This document shows, one piece after another, positions 1 through 10,665 of a stretch of 64,000 nucleotides of DNA; the first letter of the stretch is position 1, and every line of letters begins with the position of its first letter. Both the position numbers and the translations under genes were made by a program. The DNA comes from Takakia lepidozioides (lineage: Eukaryota; Streptophyta; Takakiopsida; Takakiales; Takakiaceae): assembly GCA_030704615.1 (NCBI GenBank), contig CM060731.1, positions 76,860,756-76,924,755 of the forward strand. The letters are read 5' to 3'. Below the pieces are notes generated by a model, which did not search any database, was not told the origin of the DNA, and was given only the letters and a program-made list of their open reading frames with translations.

Positions 1-2144
1 ACTTAAACAACTACAGGGTTGTTCCGAAACGGTGCCTTGCAAGGTGCTATCATCAGAGCTTTGGGTGACTTGTTGGGGGTCGCTGTAAGCAATTCAAAGA
101 GCACCTGGGAAAAAGCTCCCCGATGGGCATCCAACAATTTCCAGAGAAGTTGGGTGGGAAAAAGCAGTTTTCTGGAAAGCATTCCGTAAGCTCCGTTCCC
201 TAAGGCATTCGTCAGTCGCTAACACCTCGTAAGGCAAGTGTGTGGCGTCCCAGGAAACGAAAATCTCCTTACGGCTCTACTTACCTGCAACTCGTTTGCA
301 CCCCCGTCGAAGAACTCCATTGTAAGACATAGTTTTGCAATCTTCTTCAGCTGCTATGTACATTGCGTGGCAATCATATAATCCGGTGAAAATTGGAGTT
401 CTATGGGCTACCAACACAGGAGCTACGTCCTGTGTTACTCGCAGTTCACTCAAAATTGATGTTTGCCAGTGGTTGCACCGAGGCAACCCAGGCCCCACGG
501 ACCGCGTCACAGGGACCGGTGGGGATGGAACTTATGTGAACGACGGCAGGGGATGCGGCAATGGATTTTCTAGTGGGAAACAAAGAAATGTGTCGGCTGG
601 ATGGGGTAGGCTCCCCATAAGTACAACCAGGCAGTGAGAGGGTGTGCAGCGGAGCACCAACTGGTAGCCGTGCTTAGAGGTCACTGCTCGCATGGAGAAG
701 ATTGCAATTTTCTTCACACTCACACCACCGCCCCGATGTGGAGATGATGACCCAGCTTGATGGCCATGAAAAGGTACCATTTGTAGCTTGCTTGTGCCTC
801 TTGTGAAGTTTCGCTTCGTTCCACCTTCTCTTTTGTCATTGTAGCAGCAGGTTCGAATATCGGTGTATTGGTTTGCTATCTGTGGCTCTTTGCTCTCACC
901 TCTCTTTGGGCTCTGACTAAAGGGATATTCATGTCAATGGATTCCGTGGGGTTTGGCAGGCGGTTAGAGCAATAGCATTGCCAGCAGGATCTTCCCAGCT
1001 TTATGAGTGGACAAGATGAAACAATCCGGGTGTGAGACTGCACTGCAGACATGGTAAGCACTACATATTCACTTTCCTCCTGTGTATGTTGCCCTTGTCT
1101 AACCAACGAAGATAGGGTTTTGGGGCTCCATTTCTGGCTACTAATTCATAAATCCACTGGGGCTGGGTACCGTGCAGATGGGATGAGATGTGGGTGCTTT
1201 GCCAAGTGCACCAGGATGGGGGTTTACCAGCCTCATCAATAGAAGGTAAATTCTCAGTCCACATTTACTATGGACTCCCCAGTGATGTCCTATGAGCTTG
1301 TCCTTAAATGTTTGCTGCAATGGGCAGATGACACAGAGATTTTGCTGTTTTGCCAGTTTATCCGAGCTGGTTTCGAATTTCCCTACCAACAGCGAGGTAC
1401 CTGGGTGGACAGACATGGAATATGCAGACGTCAATCTGCTGAATTTGAATCGACTTTTGGGTTGAGTGGGCATATTACAAAGAAATTTGCCTAGTATATA
1501 GGTCAGCTTGACTGATTTGACATATTCTTACTTGAGGAAATCCTGACTTAGAAGTTAGTGGAACGACCTCCATTAGTTGTGTGGTGGTTGACATATTCGG
1601 CTGTGCCTTGGCAGGGTGCTTTGTGCAGATATTTGTGTATAGTAGTCTTGCTCAAGTTAAGCAGGATGATGTATCAGTTTAGGTTTACACAATGACACAA
1701 TTGGGGAGATGCTAAAGTAAAGCTTGTTGAGTGAGACCACAATATGTGCAAATGTTTCAGGGGAAAAGTTACCTGATGCCAAGTATGGTGGATCATGATC
1801 ACTGGAAACTTGATTGGGGATCCTGGCCGCTCTTCTCATTTGGAAGACAAGCAGGCAAGAGCTGAAGGAGCAGTCACCTTACTGATGAAGTATGGCTACA
1901 AGCAAGGTACTCATTCAGGCTCTTTAAACACTTTGAAGCGTTGCATAGCATGGCATTTAGAGAGTAGACACTAGACACTATGAAGAGTTAACATTGACTT
2001 GACTAGCTCTACCTTCCTTTTGGGAATGGGTGCTTACACCACCCCCTCCTCTGGAGCATGAGCTGAAATAGGTACCTGTTGCTAGCTGACTTGTATCCCT
2101 ACTGTCTGCTGAAACTGCTGAAAGGACCTTCCCGACCTCTTCTC
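1..2144. other. No supported gene
   Basis: Short open frames exist on both strands (for example 335-637 and 1270-1494 on plus, 1141-1473 on minus), but none shows a recognisable domain, a convincing exon chain or a repeat match elsewhere in the window. I see no RNA gene. It could hold introns or UTRs of a gene extending to the left, but nothing I can read supports one. Confidence 0.5.
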
Positions 2145-2193
2145 AGCTATAAAAGGGGGGTAACTGGGTCAACCAGTTACTAAATGTGTGGGT
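2145..2193 (+). repeat. SINE-core fragment containing a TATA-like string
   Basis: The 49 bp from agctataaaaggggggt to aaatgtgtgggt match, with a few changes, the core of the SINE at 15320-15368 read on its minus strand. The TATAAAAGG string at 2148-2156 therefore belongs to a dispersed repeat, even though it lies about 690 bp upstream of the PPR start codon. It could still have been co-opted as a promoter element. No tRNA-like head is visible upstream here, so only the body survives. Confidence 0.55.
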
Positions 2194-2840
2194 TGAAATT
2201 GTCAGCTACTCGCTGCGAGGGAAAAAATTTGTTAATTTTGACCCGCCTCCTCTAGTCCTACCTTCCTTCGCTTAACCTCCCTGCGAGGCGCGTTAGTTGT
2301 TGCTGAAAGAGACAGGGATTGAATGTGTGTGCAGATGAATCCCAGTGGACCACATTTCAGGCACAAGAGTAGCTACAAGAAACTTGTGTGGTTAGATGGT
2401 GAAATGGGGAAGCTGGAAGCGGCTATGCAAATGTCTGCCGTCAACCCTGGCATATGGGGATGGTCGGGCCGCTTCCAGTATGGCATCTCTCCTCTTTAAG
2501 AGATGCAGATGTCATGGACTTCTGATGTTTCTGTTTCTGTTAGTGTTCTGCAAAGTACTCTCAAGATTACTTCTCCCTCAATAGAGATGTGGAGCATTTG
2601 TTGTGTCAGCAGGGTGCTGAAGGAAATGGTAGATTCATATTGGTCCTGCACCTGATGTCCAAGTTGGTGTATTTGTTGCAAACATGCAACTTTTGTGCTC
2701 TGATCTATAAGGTTAACCAGCACATAAAGTCTGCTTGTATGAGCCTGTCCTCATGAAGAAATTTCCTCCCGAAGTACTTAGGAAATACATTTTGTGAGTT
2801 TGTGTCAAGATTTGTAATAAAGAGATTTGAATCGTGCAGG

Positions 2841-5366
2841 ATGGCAGCCTTGAATCAAGCACAGTTGATTGAGTCAGCCAGCATGACCATGACCGCTGCT
2901 TTTGAAAGATGTCCAAGCAAGAAAATCAACAAAACATCTTCTGGCAATTGTGGGGATCTGTCAACACTATGTAGTGCAGGAAAAGTTAAAGAGGTGCTGC
3001 AGATTTTGAACGAAGGAAGGATTGTGGCGGATCACAATATATATGTCTGTCTCTTGCAGGCGTGTATCAAGATGAAAGGCCTTGCAGAGGGAAAGCGGGT
3101 GCACTATCTCATTATCCAAAGTGGATTCAAACCAAACAGCTTTATACTCAACACCCTTGTCAACATGTATGCCAAGTGCGGAAGTGTGGAGGATGCACGC
3201 CTAGTATTTGACAAAATGCCTGAAAAAGATATGTTTACATGGAACATAATGATTGCAGCATATGTCAAGCATGAGTGTGGTAGAGAAGCCCTTGAGATGT
3301 ATGAGCAAATGATTCAAGAGGGGATGGTGCCTGACAGGGTAACATTTACATGTGCTCTCAAGGCATGTGCCAGCCTTGCATCCCTGCAAATGGGCAAAAA
3401 GGTCCATGCCGATATCATGACAGCTGTACTTGTGCGAGATATCATTCTTGAGACTGCCCTTGTTGACATGTATGCCAAATGTGGGAACATCAAAGATGCA
3501 CGTCATGTGTTTGAAAGTATGGCTGAACGAGATGTCGTCTCGTGGAATGCCATGATTGCAGGATATGCTCAGCATGGGTGTTGTAGGGAGGCTTTCAACA
3601 CCTATGAGCAAATGATACAGGAAGGCGTAACACCTAAAAGAGTCACATTCATTTGCCTTCTCAAGGCGTGTACCAGCGGGGCAGCCCTGGAAAAGGGCAT
3701 TGAGGTTCATGCTGACATCGTCAAAGCTCAAATTGGACCAGATATCACTCTTGACAACACCCTTATTGACATGTATGCCAAGTGTGGGAGCATGAACTAT
3801 GCATGTCAAGTTTTTAACAATATGGCTATGCGAGATGTGGTCTCATGGAGTGCAATGATTGCAGGATATGTTCAGAATAGGTGTGGTTGGGAGAGTCTCC
3901 AGATCTATGCACAAATGATACAGGAAGGGGTGACGCCTAACCAGGTGACATATATTAGCATTCTTAATGCGTGTGCCAGCCTGGCAGACTTGGAAAAAGG
4001 CAGGGAGGTCCATGCTGATGTCATCAAAGCTGGAATCATGCCAGATGTTATTCTGGGGACTGCACTTATCGACATGTATGCCAAATGTGGTAGCATGAAT
4101 GAAGCGTGGCAAATGTTCAACAAGATGGCTAAGCGAGATGTGGTCTCGTGGAATGCCATGATCGCGGGATATGCTCAGCATGGGTGTGGGAGGGAGGCTT
4201 TTGACACCTATGAGCAAATGATAGGGGAAGGAGTGACACCAGATAAGGTCACATTCACCTTCGCTCTAAAGGCCTGTGGCATCCTGGCAGTTCTGGAAAA
4301 GGGCATGGAGGTTCACGATGACATCATGAAAAGTGGAATTGCACAAGATATCATCGTGGAGAATACCCTCATCGATATGTATGCGAAGTGTGGGAGCATG
4401 AAGGATGCAAGTGAAGTTTTTGATGATATGGCTAAGCAAGATGTTGTCTCATGGAGTGGGATGATTGCAGGGTATGGTCAACACGGGTGTGGTATGGAAG
4501 CCCTGCAACTGTTTGAACGAATGCAACAGAATGGATTGAAGCCAGACGGCATTTCCTTTATATGTGTTCTCTCTGCATGTAGACATGCAGGCCTAGTGGA
4601 TGAAGGTCTTTATTACTTCAATTCCATGCATCATGATCATGGCATCAGTCCAACAATGAAACATTTTGGCTGCATGGTGGACCTTCTTGGTTGTGCAGGG
4701 CAGTTGTATGAGGCAGAGGTCTTGATCAACCAAATGCCAATGGAACCGAGTAGTTCATTGTGGCAGGCCTTGCTTAGTGCCTGTAAAATTCACAGCAAGG
4801 TGTTGGTAGCAGAACGTGTGGCAGAACGCCTTCTAAGGTTGGATCCACATGATGCTGGAACTTATGTGCTACTATCAAACATCTATGCTATGGTTGGCCG
4901 CTGGGATGATACAGCAAAGGTGAGAAAATTGATGCAGGTCAGAGGTATCCAAAAGGTGCCAGGTTGCAGCTGCATTGAGATAGACAATGTTGTGCATTCG
5001 TTCATTGTAGACGATGACTCACATCCACAAATCAAGGAAATACATGCTGAGTTGAAGAGATTGTCTGGGAAGATGAAGGAGGCTGGGTATACGCCTGACA
5101 CACGCTTTGTATTGCATGATGTGGAGGAGGAGATGAAGAAATTTTCTCTTTGCCACCACAGTGAGAAACTGGCTATTGCTTTTGGACTCATTAGTACCCC
5201 GCCTGGAACACTTCTCCGCATCATCAAGAACCTTCGGGTTTGTGGTGACTGCCACACAGCCACCAAGTTTATCTCGAAGATTGTTGATCGAGCAATTGTT
5301 GTCCGGGATGGGAACCGCTTTCACCACTTTCAAGCTGGGGTTTGTTCTTGTGGTGATTACTGGTGA
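2841..5366 (+). CDS. PLS-class PPR protein with intact DYW editing domain
   Basis: Predicted organelle-targeted RNA-editing factor: PPR repeats bind one RNA site and the C-terminal DYW domain is the cytidine deaminase for C-to-U editing. Single exon, 841 residues from ATG 2841. The frame is open upstream to 2802 but has no earlier ATG, and the paralogue at 60446 starts at the same place just after a conserved tgcagg. Five P-L-S cycles are marked by five MYAKCG motifs, the first about residue 110. E1/E2 motifs follow (WQALLSACKIH; then YVLLSNIYAMVGRW), then the PG box (GCSCIEI). The deaminase zinc site is complete: CHHSE with Glu codon 5163-5165, and CGDCH from 5241. The second zinc site and end are CSCGDYW-stop. 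No inactivating change is visible. The RNA target cannot be read here. Confidence 0.95.
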   Translation: MAALNQAQLIESASMTMTAAFERCPSKKINKTSSGNCGDLSTLCSAGKVKEVLQILNEGRIVADHNIYVCLLQACIKMKGLAEGKRVHYLIIQSGFKPNSFILNTLVNMYAKCGSVEDARLVFDKMPEKDMFTWNIMIAAYVKHECGREALEMYEQMIQEGMVPDRVTFTCALKACASLASLQMGKKVHADIMTAVLVRDIILETALVDMYAKCGNIKDARHVFESMAERDVVSWNAMIAGYAQHGCCREAFNTYEQMIQEGVTPKRVTFICLLKACTSGAALEKGIEVHADIVKAQIGPDITLDNTLIDMYAKCGSMNYACQVFNNMAMRDVVSWSAMIAGYVQNRCGWESLQIYAQMIQEGVTPNQVTYISILNACASLADLEKGREVHADVIKAGIMPDVILGTALIDMYAKCGSMNEAWQMFNKMAKRDVVSWNAMIAGYAQHGCGREAFDTYEQMIGEGVTPDKVTFTFALKACGILAVLEKGMEVHDDIMKSGIAQDIIVENTLIDMYAKCGSMKDASEVFDDMAKQDVVSWSGMIAGYGQHGCGMEALQLFERMQQNGLKPDGISFICVLSACRHAGLVDEGLYYFNSMHHDHGISPTMKHFGCMVDLLGCAGQLYEAEVLINQMPMEPSSSLWQALLSACKIHSKVLVAERVAERLLRLDPHDAGTYVLLSNIYAMVGRWDDTAKVRKLMQVRGIQKVPGCSCIEIDNVVHSFIVDDDSHPQIKEIHAELKRLSGKMKEAGYTPDTRFVLHDVEEEMKKFSLCHHSEKLAIAFGLISTPPGTLLRIIKNLRVCGDCHTATKFISKIVDRAIVVRDGNRFHHFQAGVCSCGDYW

Positions 5367-5998
5367 AATGAGCAATTTAGTTGAAGTAAGGTACCTCTGT
5401 AAGTGTAATCCTTTTGAGCTCGGGCAACTGAAACCAAAAACTCTCAAAACCAGAAACTCTGTAGTTTGGGCACCTTATTAATTTGCGTAAGACAGCCTAC
5501 TTAATGCACTAATCTGTCAACCAAGGGAAGATAGAGTTGATCTATTCCCATTGAGATTAACACACATCATGGTATTATATTATGGTCCACATCATTTGCA
5601 ACTCAGTCAAAGGTGCTATGAACAGTATGGATGCAGTGTTAGGTCTGTCATGTCACTCTTACCCTTGTCGCGTGTGAATAGTGTGCAGCTCACTAGCTTA
5701 AACTGTCAACTATGAATTGTCATAGTTGGAAACTATGTATTTGATTCTGCAGTTGTGCTGTTCAGGAAATGCTGCATAATCCCAATCCAGAAGATTCTAA
5801 TCCCTCCTTGTAGACTGCAAGTCCCCAATGAGAGGACAAAAAGAGAAGAAGGGCATGAGGACGGGATTAAACTGGGGAAGGAAGCTAGCAGTCCCCCCAA
5901 GAGTGCAGCACAGCCCACCACATGCCATACACAAACCCCAGGGCCATGGACTTGTCTGTTTGACTAGTACTCCACTATTCCTAAACCACCTCGGCAAT
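5367..5998. other. Intergenic, no feature seen
   Basis: Spacer between the PPR stop codon and the F-box pseudogene. It presumably holds the PPR 3' UTR. No repeat shared with the rest of the window and no coding signal was found. Confidence 0.5.
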
Positions 5999-6625
5999 AT
6001 GGAGGAGATTTGCCTTTTAGTGATGGTAGTGTTGGCCTGGGTGCCATATCGAAGCCTTGTCCGCTTTAAGTTGGTTTGTAAGTTCTGGAATTCCCTCCCA
6101 TCTACTGCTTGTTTCCAACAACTCTCTCAGCAGCTCCCTCTTCATGAAGAGCCCTATGTCTCGGCTTCATACAGATACTTCAGCCCAGATGTTTCGTATG
6201 CTCGACGGTGGCACAAGATTGGCCTCAAATTTCCCAAGGTCCATCATCACTATACACAGCATGAGCTGCAGATGGAGGCTTATTTTGCATAATTGGCGCT
6301 GCATGGTAAGTCATCATCGATCGCCAGTTATGCAAAATAAGCCTCCATCTGCATAACTTATGGGACAATCTTGTCATCATCGATCGATCGGCTTATCATG
6401 GATTGTGTACAATCCTCTCTTGAACAGTTCCAGACAATTGCCCGCCCTGCCTCGCAGTGCAACACATTTGGACCTGCAAATAGTAAGTAGATTTGATTGT
6501 GGACAGATGCACCAAGACCTAGAAGGTCGTTGTGATATCAACGACGACGACACGAGGAGTGGTTGGAGAAAACACATCTATGACTCAATTTGCGAGCCTT
6601 GGGCCGAGACTGGAAATATGTGACG
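5999..6625 (+). pseudogene. F-box pseudogene, degenerate copy of the 7612 gene
   Basis: From ATG 5999 the sequence follows the intact paralogue at 7612: F-box core (VRFKLVCKFWNSLPS), then RRWHKIGLKFPK, then after a disrupted stretch SWIVYNPLLNSSRQLPALP and HIYDSICEPWAETG. The first frame stops at 6292 in a segment that has been copied back in inverted orientation (6267-6353). A second frame resumes near 6390 and ends at about 6623. The C-terminal half of the paralogue is missing. The two loci sit about 1.6 kb apart in the same orientation, so this is a tandem duplicate that has decayed. Confidence 0.85.
6267..6353. repeat. 32-bp inverted repeat (hairpin) made from F-box coding sequence
   Basis: Left arm 6267-6298 and right arm 6322-6353 are reverse complements with one mismatch, separated by 23 bp. 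The left arm is in register with the paralogue (its counterpart is near 7915-7940), so the right arm is the extra, templated copy. The string catcatcgatcg also occurs just inside and again just after the structure (about 6312 and 6375). Confidence 0.9.
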
Positions 6626-7611
6626 ATGGTGGTCCCAGACATTAGGGATATGTCTCCGCCATGTCTCCAGCAGCTCGTGTGCCTCACTGGAGTCTCTTCG
6701 GCGAGTAAAGGTGCAATGTCTCGTTCAGTATCACTTGGGTGCCATCACACAAGTCATTCGAGGCTAGTTAGATCATGTTCAATCATATTTGATCCTCTTC
6801 TCTTACTACTGTTTTAGTAGGTTTATGCATGTGAGGGCGTGTCACCTTAATCTCAGCTACGAACATGCGTCTACAGTCATGGCCCTGTATAGCCCATGGC
6901 CTGTGTGGCGATGGCACGCTGCGCTAAAGCCCGTGCCTCATGAGCTTTCCAAGCAAGGAGAGCTGGAAGGAACGGTGTGGAGGCCGGGGCCAGTGAAAGT
7001 TGAGAGTAACCCCGTATCCGTTGCTCCAACATGCGTGGAGGGAGGAAGAGGAAGGCCGGCCCCAGCTTTCAGGATTGAGGGAGTTGGGGAACTGTAGGGC
7101 CGCATGCAGTTTAGAGGATCGAGCTGGAGATTGTAGGCCCACATGCTCTTTAGAAGCTTCAAGAGTTAAAGAAGGGAGGGAGGTGATGGATTGTGGGCCC
7201 GCTTGCAAGCATAGAGAGGAAGAGAGGTTTGGGTAGTGGGCCCGCCTGCTGGAGCTTCAACGTCCCGTCGTCTGCTCCAGCTTAAGCATTTGCAGCTTCC
7301 TTGCCGCTGAAGGATTGCAACTCCCTCATCACTCTATTGAGACATACAGTTGAAAACGGGTACCCAGTCAAGCTAGCTATACGTCCGCACTCACCGAAGA
7401 AATCAAAATACAAAGCACGGCAGCAAATAGTAAAAGGGAAGTGGATGGGGTTCAAGTACCAAAATAGCAAAAGCAAGAGCGAGGCTTTTTGATAACAAAG
7501 ACATGACAATAGTCGGGCTCATGGGTATTAATTCTCAGAGGCTCAAGCTTTTGGTTCCCGGAAGCTCCTTTAAGGTGAGGATCACAAGAACACAATTGGA
7601 GAGGTTTTGTC
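6626..7611. other. Intergenic, no gene seen
   Basis: Spacer between the F-box pseudogene and its intact paralogue. It contains a GC-rich, purine-rich stretch (about 6940-7240) with overlapping short open frames on both strands and no recognisable product. The promoter of the 7612 gene should lie in its right part, but no clear TATA box was identified. Confidence 0.5.
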
Positions 7612-8739
7612 ATGGAGGAGGAGATTTGGAGCATGCTCCCTTTCGAGTTAGTGATGGTAGTGTTGGCCTGTTTGCCATATCCAAGTCTTGTCCGCTTTAA
7701 GTCGGTTTGCAAGTTGTGGAATTCCCTCCCATCTACTGCTGGTTTCCAACAACTCTGTCAGCAGCTCCCTCTTCACGAAGACTCCTATCTCTTGTCTTTT
7801 GACACATGCTCAAGCCAAAATGATGTTTGCATGTTGTATACCCCCGCGACTCGACGGTGGCACAAGATCGGTCTCAAATTTCCCAAGTTCCGTTCATGCT
7901 ATAGAGTTCTTGCTGCAGATGGAGGCTTATTTTGCATAACGAACGGAGGCTTTGAGCCCTTACCATCGTGGATTGTGTACAATCCTCTGTTGAACAGTTC
8001 CAGACAATTGCCCGCCCTGCCTCACAGTCCAGCACTTTCCTTAGTGCAAAGAGTAAATATGATTGTGGATAGATGCACCAACACCTACAAGGTCCTTGTC
8101 ATATCATGCGAGTATCACAGCGACAACGACAACAGACTTTGGAGAACACACATCTATGACTCAGTTTGCGAGTGTTGGACCGAGACTGGAAAGATGCTCA
8201 AAGTACTTGGTATTGTTTGGTGCTGTGCAGATAGTGTGATATGTGGCCCTACTCTCTTTGCTTTATTTTATGGACCAATGCATGGCTACATTTTGATGGC
8301 TTACGACATTGGCAGCGGTGTGTGGACTGAAGTTGCAATACGGATGCCTGATTGCAGTGGATGTGGTTACAGTGTAAAGTGTCCATTTCTTGTAGAGAGT
8401 GGCGGGCGCCTTTTGCTTGTTGGGGCTCTTGCTCCTGGTTGCTTCTCTATCTCAACTGTCCATGTGTGGGAGTTCAAAGTTTCTTCAGCAACTCCAGAGT
8501 GGCTGGAGATTGCAAGAAGTGGCTTGGTCACCAACCAGTTGTTCACCCAACAGTTGAAATGGGTGAGCCATGAGAATCTCATATTCTTGTGCAGCGTAGC
8601 ATATTCTACAAAGTCTACAAATCCACAAGTAATTGTGATGTATGACATGAAGCAAGGCACATGGACATCCCATCACGAACATGTGTCTGTCGGCATCAGT
8701 GTGGTTAGTGGAGGTCTTAGTTTAGGTGCAAAAGTCTAG
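7612..8739 (+). CDS. F-box protein (F-box plus kelch-like/associated C-terminal region)
   Basis: Single-exon 375-residue protein starting at ATG 7612. The F-box occupies about residues 2-50 (IWSMLPFELVMVVLACLPYP, then VRFKSVCKLWNSLPS), the segment that binds SKP1 in SCF ubiquitin ligases. The remainder reads like the beta-propeller F-box-associated/kelch region of plant F-box proteins: SWIVYNPLLNSSRQLPALP, an HIYDSVCECWTETGKML strand, a VWTEVAIRMP strand and an LLLVGAL strand. These repeats are weak, so the propeller assignment is by family resemblance. The substrate is unknown. A broken tandem copy lies just upstream (5999). The frame is uninterrupted and length is normal for the family, so it is probably functional. 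Confidence 0.88.
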   Translation: MEEEIWSMLPFELVMVVLACLPYPSLVRFKSVCKLWNSLPSTAGFQQLCQQLPLHEDSYLLSFDTCSSQNDVCMLYTPATRRWHKIGLKFPKFRSCYRVLAADGGLFCITNGGFEPLPSWIVYNPLLNSSRQLPALPHSPALSLVQRVNMIVDRCTNTYKVLVISCEYHSDNDNRLWRTHIYDSVCECWTETGKMLKVLGIVWCCADSVICGPTLFALFYGPMHGYILMAYDIGSGVWTEVAIRMPDCSGCGYSVKCPFLVESGGRLLLVGALAPGCFSISTVHVWEFKVSSATPEWLEIARSGLVTNQLFTQQLKWVSHENLIFLCSVAYSTKSTNPQVIVMYDMKQGTWTSHHEHVSVGISVVSGGLSLGAKV

Positions 8740-9210
8740 ACAAGTTTTTCTTCATTTTCAGAACATGTTAATAGAGAGTGACAGGAGCCCCCTCTCTATC
8801 TCAACCATCACCCCTTGTACAAGGACTAGAGGTGCAGATGGGCACGAGAAAACTGTATTGGGCCACCTACTATTTGAAAGTGTGGAGCCATGACGATCTC
8901 AATATTGGTTGTCAGATTAGGTTTTTAAGAGTTGTGGTGGCGCAAGGTTCGAGTATGATGTGAGGAAGTTGGTTTTCCCTTGTTTGGCTCATAGCTCTTG
9001 AAAGCCTGAAAGCCTCCTAACGGGTGCCCAACATATACTAGCATCACAGCATATACTAGCATCATTCTATGAAACTACATCACGTTTAGTCCTGTTGTCC
9101 AACACTTGATACCATCCTCCCTGATGTCATGGATATGTTTTGTTCCCAAGTTGGGATCCTTTGAGGACAATGTCTTACTAGCTCCTCACTTGAAGCATGG
9201 AGAGAGAGAG
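8740..9210. other. Intergenic, no gene seen
   Basis: 3' flank of the F-box gene. A short open frame at 8778-8963 has no recognisable domain. A direct repeat of catatactagcatca lies near 9030-9062. Nothing else is supported. Confidence 0.5.
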
Positions 9211-9372
9211 ATTGTACTTATAAGATGTTGTTTGCCGTAGCCTTGTGGCCATTGACCCCGCGCCCAGTTTGAGCGGGAACAAAAGGGAGAGATTGTACTC
9301 ATAAGACGTTGTTTGCCGTAGCCTTGTGGCCATTGACCCCGCGCCCAGTTTGAGCGGGAACAAAAGGGACAG
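9211..9372 (-). repeat. 81-bp tandem duplication of the LINE 3' terminus
   Basis: The segment from attgtactta at 9211 recurs from attgtactca at 9292, an offset of 81 bp. The two units differ at only a couple of positions (ttat/tcat and atgtt/acgtt). Because 81 is a multiple of three, the minus-strand translation repeats a 27-residue block. LINE copy 2 at 26643 has a single unit. Confidence 0.9.
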
Positions 9373-10180
9373 AACCTACCTCTGTCAGGGGCTGACGTTG
9401 GTAGTAAGACTTACCTCCATATAAAGAATTAATCCGGGTTTTCCAGATATCCTCTAGAAATCCCTTCACACAAGCATCAATCTGCTGTGTGTGATTTGCC
9501 CAAAAACTAGGCCTCAGGAGGGCCTGGGCTTTTGGCTCAGCCTCGAGACTTTCAAAGTTGGTAAACAGGGGTACAGGCACAATTCCCTTAATAGATTTGA
9601 AGAGAGCGTCTCTTTGGTGAGAGAACCCCGGACAGTGTATCAGAAAATGAATACTGTCTTCAGATTGCCCACACAACGGGCAATTGCACTCTCCCTTTCC
9701 TCTCTGCTTCTGTTTGCTGTTCAAAGGTAGGCTTCCTGCCCTGAGTTTAAATTTCAGTCTAGTGCCGAGAGTGGGTAGACCCTTGAGGTCATCCAAGATG
9801 TCCTCCCCCATGTCACAGACTGGAAACAAGTTCAGGGAAGTTTTCTGCCTAACTTCATTTTCATCAGACAATCTCATGGCAACAGACATGGCTGAGGACA
9901 CTACAGCCTCTAAGTCAGATTTATCCAGCAGGGTCAAGATTTGCGGATCCAGGTCCAGGTCCTTGAGGATCTCTTCTACTCTCTTCTGCCAGGACTTAGC
10001 CTGTTTGACAGGGCGGTCCTGTTTCCAAGATATAGAGTCGATTAATTTAGGATATCTGGTGTTGGGCATATGTTGCAGCTGACCCCACCATCTGACCTTG
10101 AATTCATCTCGTCGGGAGCTTAAGGACGGAATGCCAAACTCACCCCGAACAGCCACATTGGCTGTTTTGGAGAACAAAAG
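9211..10180 (-). mobile_element. LINE (non-LTR retrotransposon) 3' fragment, copy 1
   Basis: On the minus strand the frame ending near 9299 encodes a LINE ORF2 C-terminus: a CPLCGQSEDSIHFLIHCPGF zinc-binding motif after LPTLGTRLKFKLRAGSLPLN. The reverse transcriptase proper is absent, so the copy is 5' truncated. A second, shorter copy sits at 26643-27401. The element's 3' end lies on the left, at attgtactta (9211), and has no poly(A); its last 81 bp are tandemly duplicated. It is flanked on both sides by GA-rich DNA, which hides any target-site duplication. The right boundary is approximate. Confidence 0.8.
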
Positions 10181-10220
10181 GGAGAGAGAGAGAGAGAGAG
10201 AGAGAGAAAGAAAGAAAGAG
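10181..10220. repeat. (GA)n/(GAAA)n microsatellite
   Basis: Uninterrupted GA dinucleotides run from 10181 to about 10206 and pass into GAAA units. It abuts the right side of LINE copy 1 and matches the gagagagag on its left side, so the LINE probably landed in a GA tract. Confidence 0.85.
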
Positions 10221-10335
10221 CCCGCATAACTAAGAGGAACCATGGAGATACTATATGTAGTACCATTGCTATCTCCCTTGTTCTGCCGTCCACTTCTTAC
10301 TTGCTACATTTTGGTCCGATCATGTGTGATCATGC

Positions 10336-10665
10336 TTAGGGCCTCACTGTGGCAAAGAAGATGTGTAATTCAAATTCTTGAAATACTAAGAAAAGCAAGA
10401 TCGCAAGAGCCAGGGCAACCTGGACATTAACAATGGTGGAGGTATGACAATGAGGTCGACACAGAAGACATCCTGAACACAAATGGCATGAACAATCATG
10501 CCATAAGCAAATGAGAAAACGACAGCTTTCTTTTGCAGTTTGAAGTACCTGAATGATCTGGTTAGTGCGTGCCCTCACATTGCCAGCTTCATCAATATAG
10601 AATTCATCGTTGTGTTCACTCCCCATCAGTAGTGAACCTAACCACGTCAATCCATTACAGGTGCT
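10336..10665 (-). CDS. Last two exons of an unrecognised membrane protein (partial)
   Basis: Two minus-strand segments join cleanly. The upstream exon ends at 10549 with ..RARTNQIIQ followed by gtactt. The downstream exon runs 10419-10336 after an ag acceptor in phase 0 and ends VFQEFELHIFFATVRP-stop. The joined tail has one strong hydrophobic segment (VALALAILLFLVF) right after the junction, preceded by a polar stretch (GSEHNDEFYIDEAGNVRAR), so it looks like a C-terminal anchor. I do not recognise the family, and no earlier exon was found between 10665 and 12000. It points away from the rhodanese-like gene at 12056. Confidence 0.4.
   Translation of the reverse strand, partial: STCNGLTWLGSLLMGSEHNDEFYIDEAGNVRARTNQIIQVLQTAKESCRFLICLWHDCSCHLCSGCLLCRPHCHTSTIVNVQVALALAILLFLVFQEFELHIFFATVRP

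Noticed and set aside
2148-2156. TATAAAAGG as the core promoter of the PPR gene at 2841
   Set aside because: It lies about 690 bp from the ATG and inside a sequence shared with a SINE at 15320-15368, so it is better explained as repeat sequence. A co-opted promoter remains possible but is not shown.
3201-4217. Long antisense open frames within PPR arrays (also 53923-54483 and 59682-60425)
   Set aside because: They are shadows of the repeated sense codons. Their repeated HVDKG/GIHV-like peptides mirror MYAKCG on the opposite strand.
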